Assembly (NCBI GenBank): GCA_946481465.1
Contig: CAMLOC010000015.1
Location: 1-15,603, forward strand
From: an uncultured Shinella sp.
GTDB lineage: Bacteria; Pseudomonadota; Alphaproteobacteria; Rhizobiales; Rhizobiaceae
DNA: 15,603 nt
Direction: 5' to 3'
The notes beneath the pieces were generated by a model that was not told the origin of the DNA, made no database searches, and saw nothing but the letters and a program-made list of their open reading frames with translations. The position numbers and the translations under genes are program-made. The stretch's first letter is position 1. Every line of letters begins with the position of its first letter. This document shows, piece by piece, positions 7,695 through 14,258 of the stretch.

Positions 7695-7737
7695 GCATCC
7701 GATCCCGGCATTGCCAGGCAGCACACAGGTCCGATCG

Positions 7738-8268
7738 CTAGGACCTGCCCTCGATGTCGATAAGCAGCTTCCTCAGGAGCCCGGCAAGCACGCTGCGCTC
7801 CGTCGCATCCAGGGCCTCGAGGAATGCGAAGCCGTTCGCCACATGCGCCCGGCAGGCCTCCTCGACGCGCGAGAAGCCGGCGTCGGTCAGGGCCACCAGC
7901 AGGCTGCGCCCGTCCTGTTCCGACTTTTCCCGGCGCACGAGCCCGGCCTTTTCGAGCCTGTCCAGCCGGTGGGTGAGCCCACCGGAGGAGATCATCAGCG
8001 ACGTATATAGCTGCGTCGGCGTCAGGCGATAGGGCGGCCCCGAACGGCGCAGCGTGGCGATCACGTCGAACTCGCCGCGGTCGAGGCCGAACCGCGCAAA
8101 TATCGCCTCCATGCTGATGCGGTGCAGGTTCGTCAGGCGGGACGCCCTGCCCAGAATCCCCATCGGCTCCGTATCGAGATCGGGCAATTCGCGCGCCCAT
8201 TGCCCGCGCAGGCGATCGACATGATCGCCCTCAGCCGGATTTTCGTGTTCCATCGCCCCTGCCGCCAT
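7738..8268 (-). CDS. MarR-family winged-helix transcriptional regulator
   Basis: Dimeric DNA-binding regulator of 176 residues, usually a repressor released by a small ligand. The core runs from a dimerisation helix (I-L-G-R-A-S-R-L-T, 38-46) through G-E-F-D-V-I-A-T-L-R-R (65-75). The helix-turn-helix is L-T-P-T-Q-L-Y-T-S-L-M-I-S-S-G-G-L-T-H-R (82-101), followed by L-D-R-L-E-K-A-G-L-V-R-R and the wing with D-G-R-S, the MarR hallmark D-x-R. Only one Cys (139) is seen, so a two-Cys redox switch of the OhrR type is unlikely. The start at 8268 has GGAGG five bases upstream; an ATG 12 codons earlier and one 5 codons later are less well placed. It is divergent from a VOC-family gene across a three-copy operator array, which suggests autoregulation plus control of the VOC gene. 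It also lies upstream of the transporter on the same strand and may affect it. Confidence 0.92.
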   Translation of the reverse strand: MAAGAMEHENPAEGDHVDRLRGQWARELPDLDTEPMGILGRASRLTNLHRISMEAIFARFGLDRGEFDVIATLRRSGPPYRLTPTQLYTSLMISSGGLTHRLDRLEKAGLVRREKSEQDGRSLLVALTDAGFSRVEEACRAHVANGFAFLEALDATERSVLAGLLRKLLIDIEGRS

Positions 8269-8324
8269 ACCGGCCTCCCTCGCCCTGCTACCGCTCGTTC
8301 GCACATCCTGTGCCGCAAACGAGA

Positions 8325-8342
8325 TATCTCGACAAGAAGATA
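8325..8342. promoter_or_regulatory. Operator copy A of a three-copy dyad array
   Basis: TATCTCGACAAGAAGATA. It differs from copies B and C (read on the opposite strand) at 2 of 18 positions. The MarR-proximal flank ACGAGA (8319-8324) is repeated, inverted, beside copy C, so 8319-8342 and 8376-8399 form a 24-base inverted repeat with 22 matches. Its position nearest the MarR start suggests autorepression. Confidence 0.6.
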
Positions 8343-8344
8343 TT

Positions 8345-8362
8345 TATCTTGACGAGAAGATA
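8345..8362. promoter_or_regulatory. Operator copy B, overlapping the VOC promoter -35
   Basis: TATCTTGACGAGAAGATA has perfect 6-bp arms (TATCTT/AAGATA) around a 6-base centre. It starts 20 bases after copy A, about two helical turns, so dimers on A and B would sit on the same face of the DNA. It contains the TTGACG -35 element of the VOC promoter. Confidence 0.65.
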
Positions 8363-8377
8363 AACTGGACATATATA
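8349..8377 (+). promoter_or_regulatory. Sigma-70-type promoter of the VOC gene
   Basis: TTGACG (8349-8354) and TATATA (8372-8377) are separated by exactly 17 bases, giving initiation near 8384 and a leader of about 85 bases. The -35 lies inside operator B, and the -10 to +1 region is within or next to operator C. Protein bound at either site would exclude RNA polymerase. Confidence 0.6.
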
Positions 8378-8393
8378 TCTTCTCGTCAAGATA
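8376..8393. promoter_or_regulatory. Operator copy C, exact reverse complement of copy B
   Basis: TATCTTCTCGTCAAGATA is copy B read on the other strand, 18 of 18 bases, starting 31 bases after B (about three helical turns). It covers the end of the -10 element and the probable start point of the VOC transcript. A size of 18 bp with short inverted arms suits a MarR dimer. Confidence 0.65.
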
Positions 8394-8467
8394 TCTCGTC
8401 CGACGGGCCTTCCGCGAGGGAGCCCGGACCGCAAGCCGATGCACCAGACATCCAATGGAGAACCGCG

Positions 8468-8881
8468 ATGACGAAGACGATCTACATAAACCTGCCGGTG
8501 AGGGACCTTGCCGCCGCGACCCGCTTCTACGAGGCGATCGGGTGCAAGAGGAACGAGCAGTTCAGCGACCACCAGGCATCGAGCATGGTCTGGTCCGACA
8601 CCATTACGTTCCATTTGCTGGTCGAGGACTATTTCGCCACCTTCACCCCGAAGGCGGTGGCCGACGCCCATGCGACGAGCGAGGTGCTGCTCGCCCTCTC
8701 CTGCGACAGCCGGGAGGACGTCGACGCCATCGCCACGGCGGCAGCCGACGCCGGCGGCAAGGCCGACATTCGCGAGACCGTCGACATGGGCTGGCTCTAC
8801 AACCGGGCGTTCCAGGATCTCGACGGCCACATATTCGAGGCGGTTTGGGCGGATATGAGCGCGGCACCGGCCGAGATGTAA
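8468..8881 (+). CDS. VOC superfamily (glyoxalase/bleomycin-resistance fold) protein
   Basis: Small cytoplasmic protein of 137 residues with the paired beta-alpha-beta-beta-beta layout of the vicinal oxygen chelate superfamily. It opens with T-I-Y-I-N-L-P-V-R-D-L-A-A-A-T-R-F-Y and G-C-K-R-N-E-Q-F-S-D. It closes with Y-N-R-A-F-Q-D-L-D-G-H-I-F-E-A-V-W, as in widespread proteins annotated as lactoylglutathione lyase-like. The metal-ligand pattern is incomplete: the His or Gln usual in the first strand is Asn8 here, while a Glu (E124) remains in the last. A true glyoxalase I role is therefore doubtful; binding, sequestration or another VOC reaction is possible. GGAGA precedes the ATG. It is transcribed divergently from a MarR regulator across an operator array, so it is probably the inducible target of that repressor. 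Confidence 0.85.
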   Translation: MTKTIYINLPVRDLAAATRFYEAIGCKRNEQFSDHQASSMVWSDTITFHLLVEDYFATFTPKAVADAHATSEVLLALSCDSREDVDAIATAAADAGGKADIRETVDMGWLYNRAFQDLDGHIFEAVWADMSAAPAEM

Positions 8882-8902
8882 GGGCGGGCTCATGGAAGAC
8901 CG

Positions 8903-8929
8903 GCGGGCGGATGGCGATCCGCCGCCCGC
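8903..8929 (+). terminator. Probable terminator after the VOC gene
   Basis: Stem GCGGGCGGAT pairs with ATCCG-CCG-CCCGC (CCG bulged) around a GGCG loop, 22 bases after the VOC stop. A T-rich tract TTCTTGTTTTT follows at 8941-8951, about 11 bases downstream. That spacing is longer than ideal, so termination may be partial. Confidence 0.45.
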
Positions 8930-8966
8930 ATTGCTCCAGGTTCTTGTTTTTGCCGCATTATCCGAC

Positions 8967-8988
8967 GCCGAAGCGGCTTCGCTTCGGC
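8967..8988. terminator. Hairpin between convergent VOC and aldehyde dehydrogenase genes
   Basis: A perfect 9-bp stem GCCGAAGCG / CGCTTCGGC with loop GCTT lies 10 bases beyond the aldehyde dehydrogenase stop. There is no T run on the minus strand after it. It could act as an RNA 3'-end stabiliser or a weak bidirectional terminator for the long minus-strand operon. Confidence 0.45.
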
Positions 8989-8998
8989 CGGAAATGCC

Positions 8999-10432
8999 CT
9001 AGGCGGCCCGATATCCCCCCGTCGCCTTGATCTCCAGAAAATCGGCAAGACCGAACTCGCCATGTTCGCGGCCGTTGCCGGACTGCTTGAAGCCGCCGAA
9101 GGGCGAAGCGGCGTCCCAGTCGGCCTCGTTGATATAGACCATGCCGACACGCAGCTGTCGCGCGATCCGCCGCGCTGCGGCATTGTCCCGCGTCTGGATG
9201 TAACCGGCCAGGCCATAGACCGTATCGTTGGCGATACGCACGGCATCCTCTTCGTCGGCGTAGCCGAGGATCGACAGGACGGGCCCAAAAATCTCCTCGC
9301 GCGCGATCGTCATGTCCGACGTCACATGGGAGAAGACGGTCGGGCGCACATAATAGCCGCGGTTGAGACCCTGCGGACGGCCAGGACCGCCCGCAACGAG
9401 ACGGGCACCTTGCGAAATCCCGCTTTCGATGAGCGCCTGGATGCGCTCGTATTGCTGGCGGTTGACCACCGGCCCCTGTTCGGAGGCGGCATCGCCGGGG
9501 GCGCCCACGCGGATGGCATCGGCCGTGCGGGCGGCAATGCGGGCGGCTTCGTCCATCCTGTCGTGCGGCACCAGCATCCGGGTCGGCGCCTTGCAGGCCT
9601 GGCCGCAATTCGTATAGCAGCCGTGCACGCCACGAACGACGGCCTCCTCGAAATCGGCGTCCGGCAGGATGATGTTGGCGGACTTGCCGCCGAGTTCCTG
9701 ATGCACGCGCTTGATCGTATCGGCCGAGGCCTTCGCGACGGCAACGCCCGCGCGCGTCGAGCCGGTGATCGACATCATGTCGATGTCCGGATGGCGCGAC
9801 ATCGCCTCGCCCACGATATGACCCTCGCCGTTGATGTAGTTGTAGACGCCCGGCGGGAAGCCGGCCTCGTTCACCAGCTCGCTGAAGCGGATGGAACTGA
9901 GCGGCGAATATTCGCTCGGCTTGACGACCAGCGTGCAGCCCGCGGCCAGCGCCGGCACGACCTTCACCACGAGCTGGTTCATCGGCCAGTTCCACGGCGT
10001 GATCAGCCCGCAGACGCCGACGGCCTCGCGGGAGATCAGGACGTCGCCCCGCAGTTCCTCGAACGGATAGGTCTCCAGCACGGCGATGATGGTTTCGAGA
10101 TGCGCGCGGCCGACCCAGGCCTGTGCGGCCTGCGAGAAGCGGGCGGTCGTGCCCATCTCCTCGGTCATCATGGCCGCGATCTCGTCGTAGTTCTCGTTGT
10201 AAAGTTCGAGGAGACGCTGCAGCAGACGCCGGCGCTCCGCCGGCGTCGTCATCGAATAGGACGGGAACGCCGCCTTGGCCGCCGCGACGGCGCGATCGAC
10301 GTCCTTCGCATCGCCCATCGCGATCTCGCAGATCGCTTCCTCGGTGGCAGGGTTGATCAGCGTATGGCGGGCGGTGCCGATCGGCGCGACCCAGGCTCCA
10401 TCGATCAGGAATTTCAACGCGTTCGCGTGCAT
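8999..10432 (-). CDS. NAD(P)-dependent aldehyde dehydrogenase
   Basis: Oxidises an aldehyde to the acid; 477 residues, full length for the superfamily. The catalytic set is complete: N148 in T-P-W-N-W-P, K171 in V-V-K-P-S-E, E246 in Q-E-L-G-G-K-S, the nucleophile C280 in G-Q-A-C-K-A-P-T-R and E380 in E-E-I-F-G-P. The C-terminal P-F-G-G-F-K-Q-S-G-N-G-R-E motif for oligomer contact is also present. The ATG at 10432 follows GAGGA. It is the last gene of the operon, 39 bases after the SDR gene, so the two may act in sequence, with the SDR making an aldehyde that this enzyme oxidises. The substrate cannot be told from sequence; betaine-aldehyde, semialdehyde and sugar-derived aldehyde dehydrogenases share all these residues. 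Confidence 0.93.
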   Translation of the reverse strand: MHANALKFLIDGAWVAPIGTARHTLINPATEEAICEIAMGDAKDVDRAVAAAKAAFPSYSMTTPAERRRLLQRLLELYNENYDEIAAMMTEEMGTTARFSQAAQAWVGRAHLETIIAVLETYPFEELRGDVLISREAVGVCGLITPWNWPMNQLVVKVVPALAAGCTLVVKPSEYSPLSSIRFSELVNEAGFPPGVYNYINGEGHIVGEAMSRHPDIDMMSITGSTRAGVAVAKASADTIKRVHQELGGKSANIILPDADFEEAVVRGVHGCYTNCGQACKAPTRMLVPHDRMDEAARIAARTADAIRVGAPGDAASEQGPVVNRQQYERIQALIESGISQGARLVAGGPGRPQGLNRGYYVRPTVFSHVTSDMTIAREEIFGPVLSILGYADEEDAVRIANDTVYGLAGYIQTRDNAAARRIARQLRVGMVYINEADWDAASPFGGFKQSGNGREHGEFGLADFLEIKATGGYRAA

Positions 10433-10471
10433 GGCGATCCTCGACAGGATGAATAGGAGCGCGGCGCTCCG

Positions 10472-11233
10472 TCAGTGGAAATAGATGCCGCCGCAGACGT
10501 TGAGCGACTGGCCGGTCACGAAGTCCGACTGGTTGGAGGCGAAGAAGCGGACCGGGCCGATGATGTCCTCGGGATAGCCGAGCCGCTTCAGCGAAGCGAC
10601 GGTCTCCCAATGGCGGATGGCCTCGTCGCTGCCGAGATTGTTCTTGCCCATCTCGGTAAGAATGATGCCCGGGCAGATGGCATTGACGGTGATGCCGTCC
10701 ATGCCGACCTCCTGCGCAAGCACGCGCGTCAGCGTGATGACGGTCGATTTCGTCGCGGCATAGTGGCCCTGCGTCGCCACGCCCTGGCGGCCGGCGATGG
10801 AGGCGATGTTGATGATGCGGCCGCTCTTCTTGGCGCGCATGTGCGGCAGCACCGCCTGGCACATCAGGAGCACGCCCTTGGCATTGACGTCGAAATGCGC
10901 GTCCCAGTCCTTCTCGCTGAGGTCCTCCAGCGTCGAGGGCTTGAGAATGCCGGCATTGTTGACGAGAACGTCGATGCCGCCGGCCTCCGCGAGGATCGCC
11001 CCGACCGTCGCCTCGATCTCCGGCTTCGAGGTCACGTCGAGTTCGTGCACGAAGGCCTTGCGGCCGGCGGCGCGGATTTCCGCCGCCGTCTCGTCGAGGG
11101 CCGCGCGCTGTGCGCCGAGGTCGAGGACGGCGACGTCATAGCCGAATTGCGCAAGGCCGACGGCGATGGCCCGGCCGATGCCCCTGCTCGCCCCGGTGAC
11201 GACGGCAACGCTGCCTGTTGGCATGATCTGCAT
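10472..11233 (-). CDS. Short-chain dehydrogenase/reductase (SDR), classical type
   Basis: NAD(P)-dependent oxidoreductase of 253 residues with a single Rossmann domain. Visible from this start are T-G-A-S-R-G-I-G (13-20), N-N-A-G (92-95), N117, S145 and the Y158-x-x-x-K162 catalytic pair, and P-G after the sixth strand. An Asp (D38) at the end of the second strand points to NAD rather than NADP. A GTG nine bases upstream (11242) is in frame, but its G is part of the AGGAG ribosome binding site, so ATG 11233 is preferred. It lies between a PfkB kinase and an aldehyde dehydrogenase in a sugar-transport operon, so the likely job is oxidising or reducing a hydroxyl/keto group of the imported compound. 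Confidence 0.92.
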   Translation of the reverse strand: MQIMPTGSVAVVTGASRGIGRAIAVGLAQFGYDVAVLDLGAQRAALDETAAEIRAAGRKAFVHELDVTSKPEIEATVGAILAEAGGIDVLVNNAGILKPSTLEDLSEKDWDAHFDVNAKGVLLMCQAVLPHMRAKKSGRIINIASIAGRQGVATQGHYAATKSTVITLTRVLAQEVGMDGITVNAICPGIILTEMGKNNLGSDEAIRHWETVASLKRLGYPEDIIGPVRFFASNQSDFVTGQSLNVCGGIYFH

Positions 11234-11258
11234 GGTATTCACTCCTGGATGATAAGGC

Positions 11259-12218
11259 TCACGCCGCGTTCTTGCGGCGGAGGGGCAGGCTGTTCATGGC
11301 TTCGAGCGTATCCTCGAACGAGACGAGCTTGCCGTCCGAGCCGAGGCCCATGGCGACCTTCGCCGCGACGGCGGAGGCGAACCGCGCCGCCTCGCGAAGC
11401 TCCCAGCCCTTGATGATGCCGACGATGATGCCGGCGGTGAAGCTGTCGCCGCAGCCGGTCGTGTCGGAAACCGGGATGTCGAAGGCGGGCAGGATGAAAT
11501 CCTCGCCCTTTTCCGGCGAGACATAGACACCGTCCGCGCCCATCGTCAGGATGGCGTTCTTCACGCCGCGCGCCTTGTAGAACCGCGCCACCTCGCGCGG
11601 ATCGTGCGCGCCGGCCATCTCGCCCGCCTCCTCGATGCTCGGCACGAAATAGTCGATATAGGGAAGGCACGGCTCAACGAGCGCGAAGGTCTCGGGATTG
11701 GCCTGGATGAGATCGAAGGTCGTGATGCGGCCGAGCGCCTTGGCCTTCTTGAGAAGACGCACCGTCGGCTCCCCGTCGAAGGCCTTCAGGAGACCCGTCC
11801 CGCCGACATGCACGACACGGGCGTCGAGCGCCGCATCAAGGTCCTCGTCGGCGACGGTGAAGATGGCCGCGGTGCCCGGCACATGCAGCGCCGGCCGCTC
11901 GCCGTTCGGCCGCACCGGCAGGATGGTCGCCGAGGTCTGCGTGGCGCCGCTGCGCTTGACGAGGCCGCAATCGACGCCGAACTTCACCATCTTGGCATGG
12001 AGGAAGTCGCCCATCTCGTCGTCGCCGACCGTGGTGACGGCCTGGGTCGAGAGGCCGAGGATGGCGCAGTCGACCGCCGTTGCCCCGGCGGTGCCCGCCA
12101 CGGTCATGCGGATCTCCTCGATATAGTCGGCGCGCCCGCCCTCCGGGATCCGCGTCACCGGCCGGCCCAGGATGTCCAGGACATAGAAACCGATCGAACT
12201 CACATCAAAACGTGCCAT
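11259..12218 (-). CDS. PfkB-family carbohydrate kinase
   Basis: ATP-dependent kinase of the ribokinase/PfkB family, 319 residues. The signature D-T-T-G-C-G-D-S-F-T-A-G (252-263) holds the anion hole and the catalytic base D258. The N-terminal family block reads A-G-T-A-G-A-T-A-V-D-C-A-I-L-G (41-55), with Ala where G-G is usual, and V-P-S-I-E-E-A (192-198) stands in for the common N-x-x-E. These departures in the sugar-binding half make ribose a poor guess. The frame is open upstream into the permease gene, but ATG 12218 has GGAG nine bases before it and begins at the family-typical F-D-V-S-S-I-G. It lies 19 bases after the permease and 25 bases before the SDR gene. It probably phosphorylates the imported sugar or a derivative in the cytoplasm. 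Confidence 0.92.
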   Translation of the reverse strand: MARFDVSSIGFYVLDILGRPVTRIPEGGRADYIEEIRMTVAGTAGATAVDCAILGLSTQAVTTVGDDEMGDFLHAKMVKFGVDCGLVKRSGATQTSATILPVRPNGERPALHVPGTAAIFTVADEDLDAALDARVVHVGGTGLLKAFDGEPTVRLLKKAKALGRITTFDLIQANPETFALVEPCLPYIDYFVPSIEEAGEMAGAHDPREVARFYKARGVKNAILTMGADGVYVSPEKGEDFILPAFDIPVSDTTGCGDSFTAGIIVGIIKGWELREAARFASAVAAKVAMGLGSDGKLVSFEDTLEAMNSLPLRRKNAA

Positions 12219-12237
12219 GGACAAAGTCTCCGAAAAA

Positions 12238-13224
12238 TCAGTGGCTGCGGCCGCGCAGGCCGAAGCTGAGAGCGAGGATGAGGAAGACGAGCACGCCGAC
12301 GCCGACCTGCTGCCAGTAGAAGTTCCAGCCGACGAGCAGGAGGCCGTTCTTGACGATGGCGAGCAGCGCCACGCCGAGCAGCGTGCCGACCACCGAGGGA
12401 CGGCGCTCCGCGCTGATCGTCGTGCCGATGAAGGTGGCGCCGATCGCATCGAGCAGGAAGGCATTGCCCGAGAGCGGGACGTAGGAGCGCACCGTGGAGG
12501 ACAGAAGGATGCCGGCGACACCGCACAGGACGGCGCAGCCCACATAGACCAGCGACATGTTGAACGGCACGCGGATGCCCGAATACCAGGCGACGCCGGG
12601 CTGGGCGCCGAATGCCCGGACATAGCGGCCGAAGACGGAATGATGCAGCGCGGCGTAGACGGCGCCGAGGCAGGCGGCGAGCACGATGAGCGGCATGGGA
12701 AGGCCGAGCACCTGCGTGCGGACGATGGCGTTGAACACCGAGGCGAAATCACCCGTCACGAGGTAGATCGGCTGGCCGCCGCCCGTGGCGATCTGCTGGA
12801 CGCTTTGGCCGATGAAGAGCACGCCGAGCGTCGCCAGGAACGGGCTGATCTTCAGCCGCGTGATGAGGATGGCGTTGAGAAGGCCGACCGCCGCGGCGGC
12901 GCACAACCCGACGGCGACGCCGAAGAACGCGCCATAGCCGGCGGCCAGCAGCATGATGAAGACCATGCTCGCCATGTCCACCGAAACACCGACGGACAGG
13001 TCGATCCCGCCGGCCGTAATGACGATCGTCATGCCAAGCGCGACGATCGCCAGCATCACGACGTTGTTCAACAGGACGTTATAGAGATTGGCGCCCGTGA
13101 AGAAGGTGGGGCTTGCCAGCGAGAACGCCACCAGCAGGCCGAGGAAGGCGAGGACGACGGCGTAGCGGGAGACCTTCTCGGCGGAGAAGAGATTGCCGGC
13201 TCGCGACGGTGCTTGCGTGCTCAT
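12238..13224 (-). CDS. Ribose-type (CUT2) ABC transporter permease, second copy
   Basis: Inner-membrane permease of 328 residues in the RbsC/BPD_transp_2 family. It has about eight to ten hydrophobic segments and the hallmark A-G-G-I-D-L-S-V-G at 71-79. I-L-I-T-R-L-K-I-S-P-F-L-A-T-L-G follows, as in other RbsC-like proteins. The start at 13224 lies 2 bases after the previous permease stop and has GGAG nine bases upstream. The operon has two different RbsC-like genes, so the channel is probably a heterodimer driven by the ATPase encoded upstream, unlike the RbsC homodimer of ribose uptake. Confidence 0.92.
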   Translation of the reverse strand: MSTQAPSRAGNLFSAEKVSRYAVVLAFLGLLVAFSLASPTFFTGANLYNVLLNNVVMLAIVALGMTIVITAGGIDLSVGVSVDMASMVFIMLLAAGYGAFFGVAVGLCAAAAVGLLNAILITRLKISPFLATLGVLFIGQSVQQIATGGGQPIYLVTGDFASVFNAIVRTQVLGLPMPLIVLAACLGAVYAALHHSVFGRYVRAFGAQPGVAWYSGIRVPFNMSLVYVGCAVLCGVAGILLSSTVRSYVPLSGNAFLLDAIGATFIGTTISAERRPSVVGTLLGVALLAIVKNGLLLVGWNFYWQQVGVGVLVFLILALSFGLRGRSH

Positions 13225-13226
13225 GA

Positions 13227-14258
13227 TCAACGCTCCGAGGGCTTTGCAAAGGACGTGGCGGCGACGACCAGCAGGATCAGCGTGCCCTGGACACCGGTCA
13301 CCCAGTAGCTCGACACGTTGAGGAGCTGGAAGCCGTTGGCAAGGAAGCCGATGAACAGCGTGCTGAGGATGGTGCCGCCGGCCGTGGGCACGAAGCGGCG
13401 GGAGAACACCGTTCCGAGCAGGGCCGCCGCGATGATCGAGAGCAGCAGTTCCCCCGTGCCGGGCGTGCTGGCGCTGAGGCGCGAGACGAGCAGGATGCTC
13501 CCCAGCCCGGCGCACAGCCCGGCGAAGAGATAGGTGCCGCCGACATAGGCGCCGACATTGATGCCTGCCGCGCGCGCCGCCTCGGGATGCCCGCCGACGG
13601 CATAGAGCCGGAGGCCGGTGCCCGTGAAGTGCAGCAGCGCCACCATGACAAGCGTGAACACGATGAGGCACCAGGCCAGCGTGGAAACGCCGAGGAAGGA
13701 GCCGACGGCGATGTTCATGGTGAAATCGGACGCCATGGAGACGACGGTGTTCTGCGTCAGGATGAGTTCGGCACCCGCGACGACGTTCATGACGGCGAGC
13801 GTCGCAAGCAGCGGCAGGATGTTCAGCCAGACCACGGCGACGGCGTTCAGGAGCCCGACCAGGATGCCCGTCCCGAGGGTCATGGCGAGCGTCACCGGCA
13901 GCGGGAAGCCCGCCGCCGTCGAGACGGCGAACACCGCGGCGCAGAGGCCGGTATTGGCTGCGAGCGACAGGTCGATGCCACCGGTCTGGACATCGCTTCC
14001 GCCGCCGATGACGACGACGGACATGCCGAAGGCCAGCACGCCGAGCACGGCGGACTGCTCCACGACGTTGAGGATGTTGTAGAAATTCAGGAATCCCGGC
14101 GCCATCAGCGCGAAATAGACGAGGATGACGGCGAAAGTGCCGACCGCGCCCAGCCGCACGAGCATCGTACCGAGCGCCTTTCGCCGCGCCGTTCCAGCCG
14201 CGACCGGACTTTCCATTCCGCTCATCAACATTTCTCCGTTGGCTTGGGTCATGGTCAT
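13227..14258 (-). CDS. Ribose-type (CUT2) ABC transporter permease, first copy
   Basis: Inner-membrane permease of 343 residues, RbsC-like, with a hydrophilic N-terminus of about 30 residues and then multiple membrane segments. The hallmark segment reads V-V-I-G-G-G-S-D-V-Q-T-G-G-I-D-L-S-L-A (82-100). It carries about five extra residues before G-G-I-D-L-S compared with the second permease of this operon. N-I-L-P-L-L-A-T-L-A-V-M-N aligns with the L-A-T-L-G block of relatives. The start at 14258 overlaps the ATPase stop by 4 bases (ATGA) and has GGAGGG eight bases upstream; a Met at residue 12 (14225) also has a usable site and remains possible. It probably pairs with the second permease. Confidence 0.9.
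   Translation of the reverse strand: MTMTQANGEMLMSGMESPVAAGTARRKALGTMLVRLGAVGTFAVILVYFALMAPGFLNFYNILNVVEQSAVLGVLAFGMSVVVIGGGSDVQTGGIDLSLAANTGLCAAVFAVSTAAGFPLPVTLAMTLGTGILVGLLNAVAVVWLNILPLLATLAVMNVVAGAELILTQNTVVSMASDFTMNIAVGSFLGVSTLAWCLIVFTLVMVALLHFTGTGLRLYAVGGHPEAARAAGINVGAYVGGTYLFAGLCAGLGSILLVSRLSASTPGTGELLLSIIAAALLGTVFSRRFVPTAGGTILSTLFIGFLANGFQLLNVSSYWVTGVQGTLILLVVAATSFAKPSER

Noticed and set aside
8319..8399. Repeat cluster as a short CRISPR array or MITE
   Set aside because: The 18-bp units are dyad-symmetric, unevenly spaced, in both orientations and laid on a promoter between a regulator and its neighbour; there are no equal-length spacers, target-site duplication or cas genes.
8958..10862. 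634-codon minus-strand frame over the aldehyde dehydrogenase and part of the SDR gene
   Set aside because: It is a shifted frame of two real genes on the same strand; the translation is Arg/Gly/His-rich with no motif.
12219..12752. N-terminal extension of the PfkB kinase into the permease gene
   Set aside because: The added stretch is Ser/Arg/Cys-rich frame shadow, and ATG 12218 has a ribosome binding site and begins the kinase fold.
12217..13308. Acidic plus-strand frame (363 codons) opposite the second permease
   Set aside because: The Glu/Asp/Arg-rich composition is what the complement of a hydrophobic permease gives at high GC; there is no domain.
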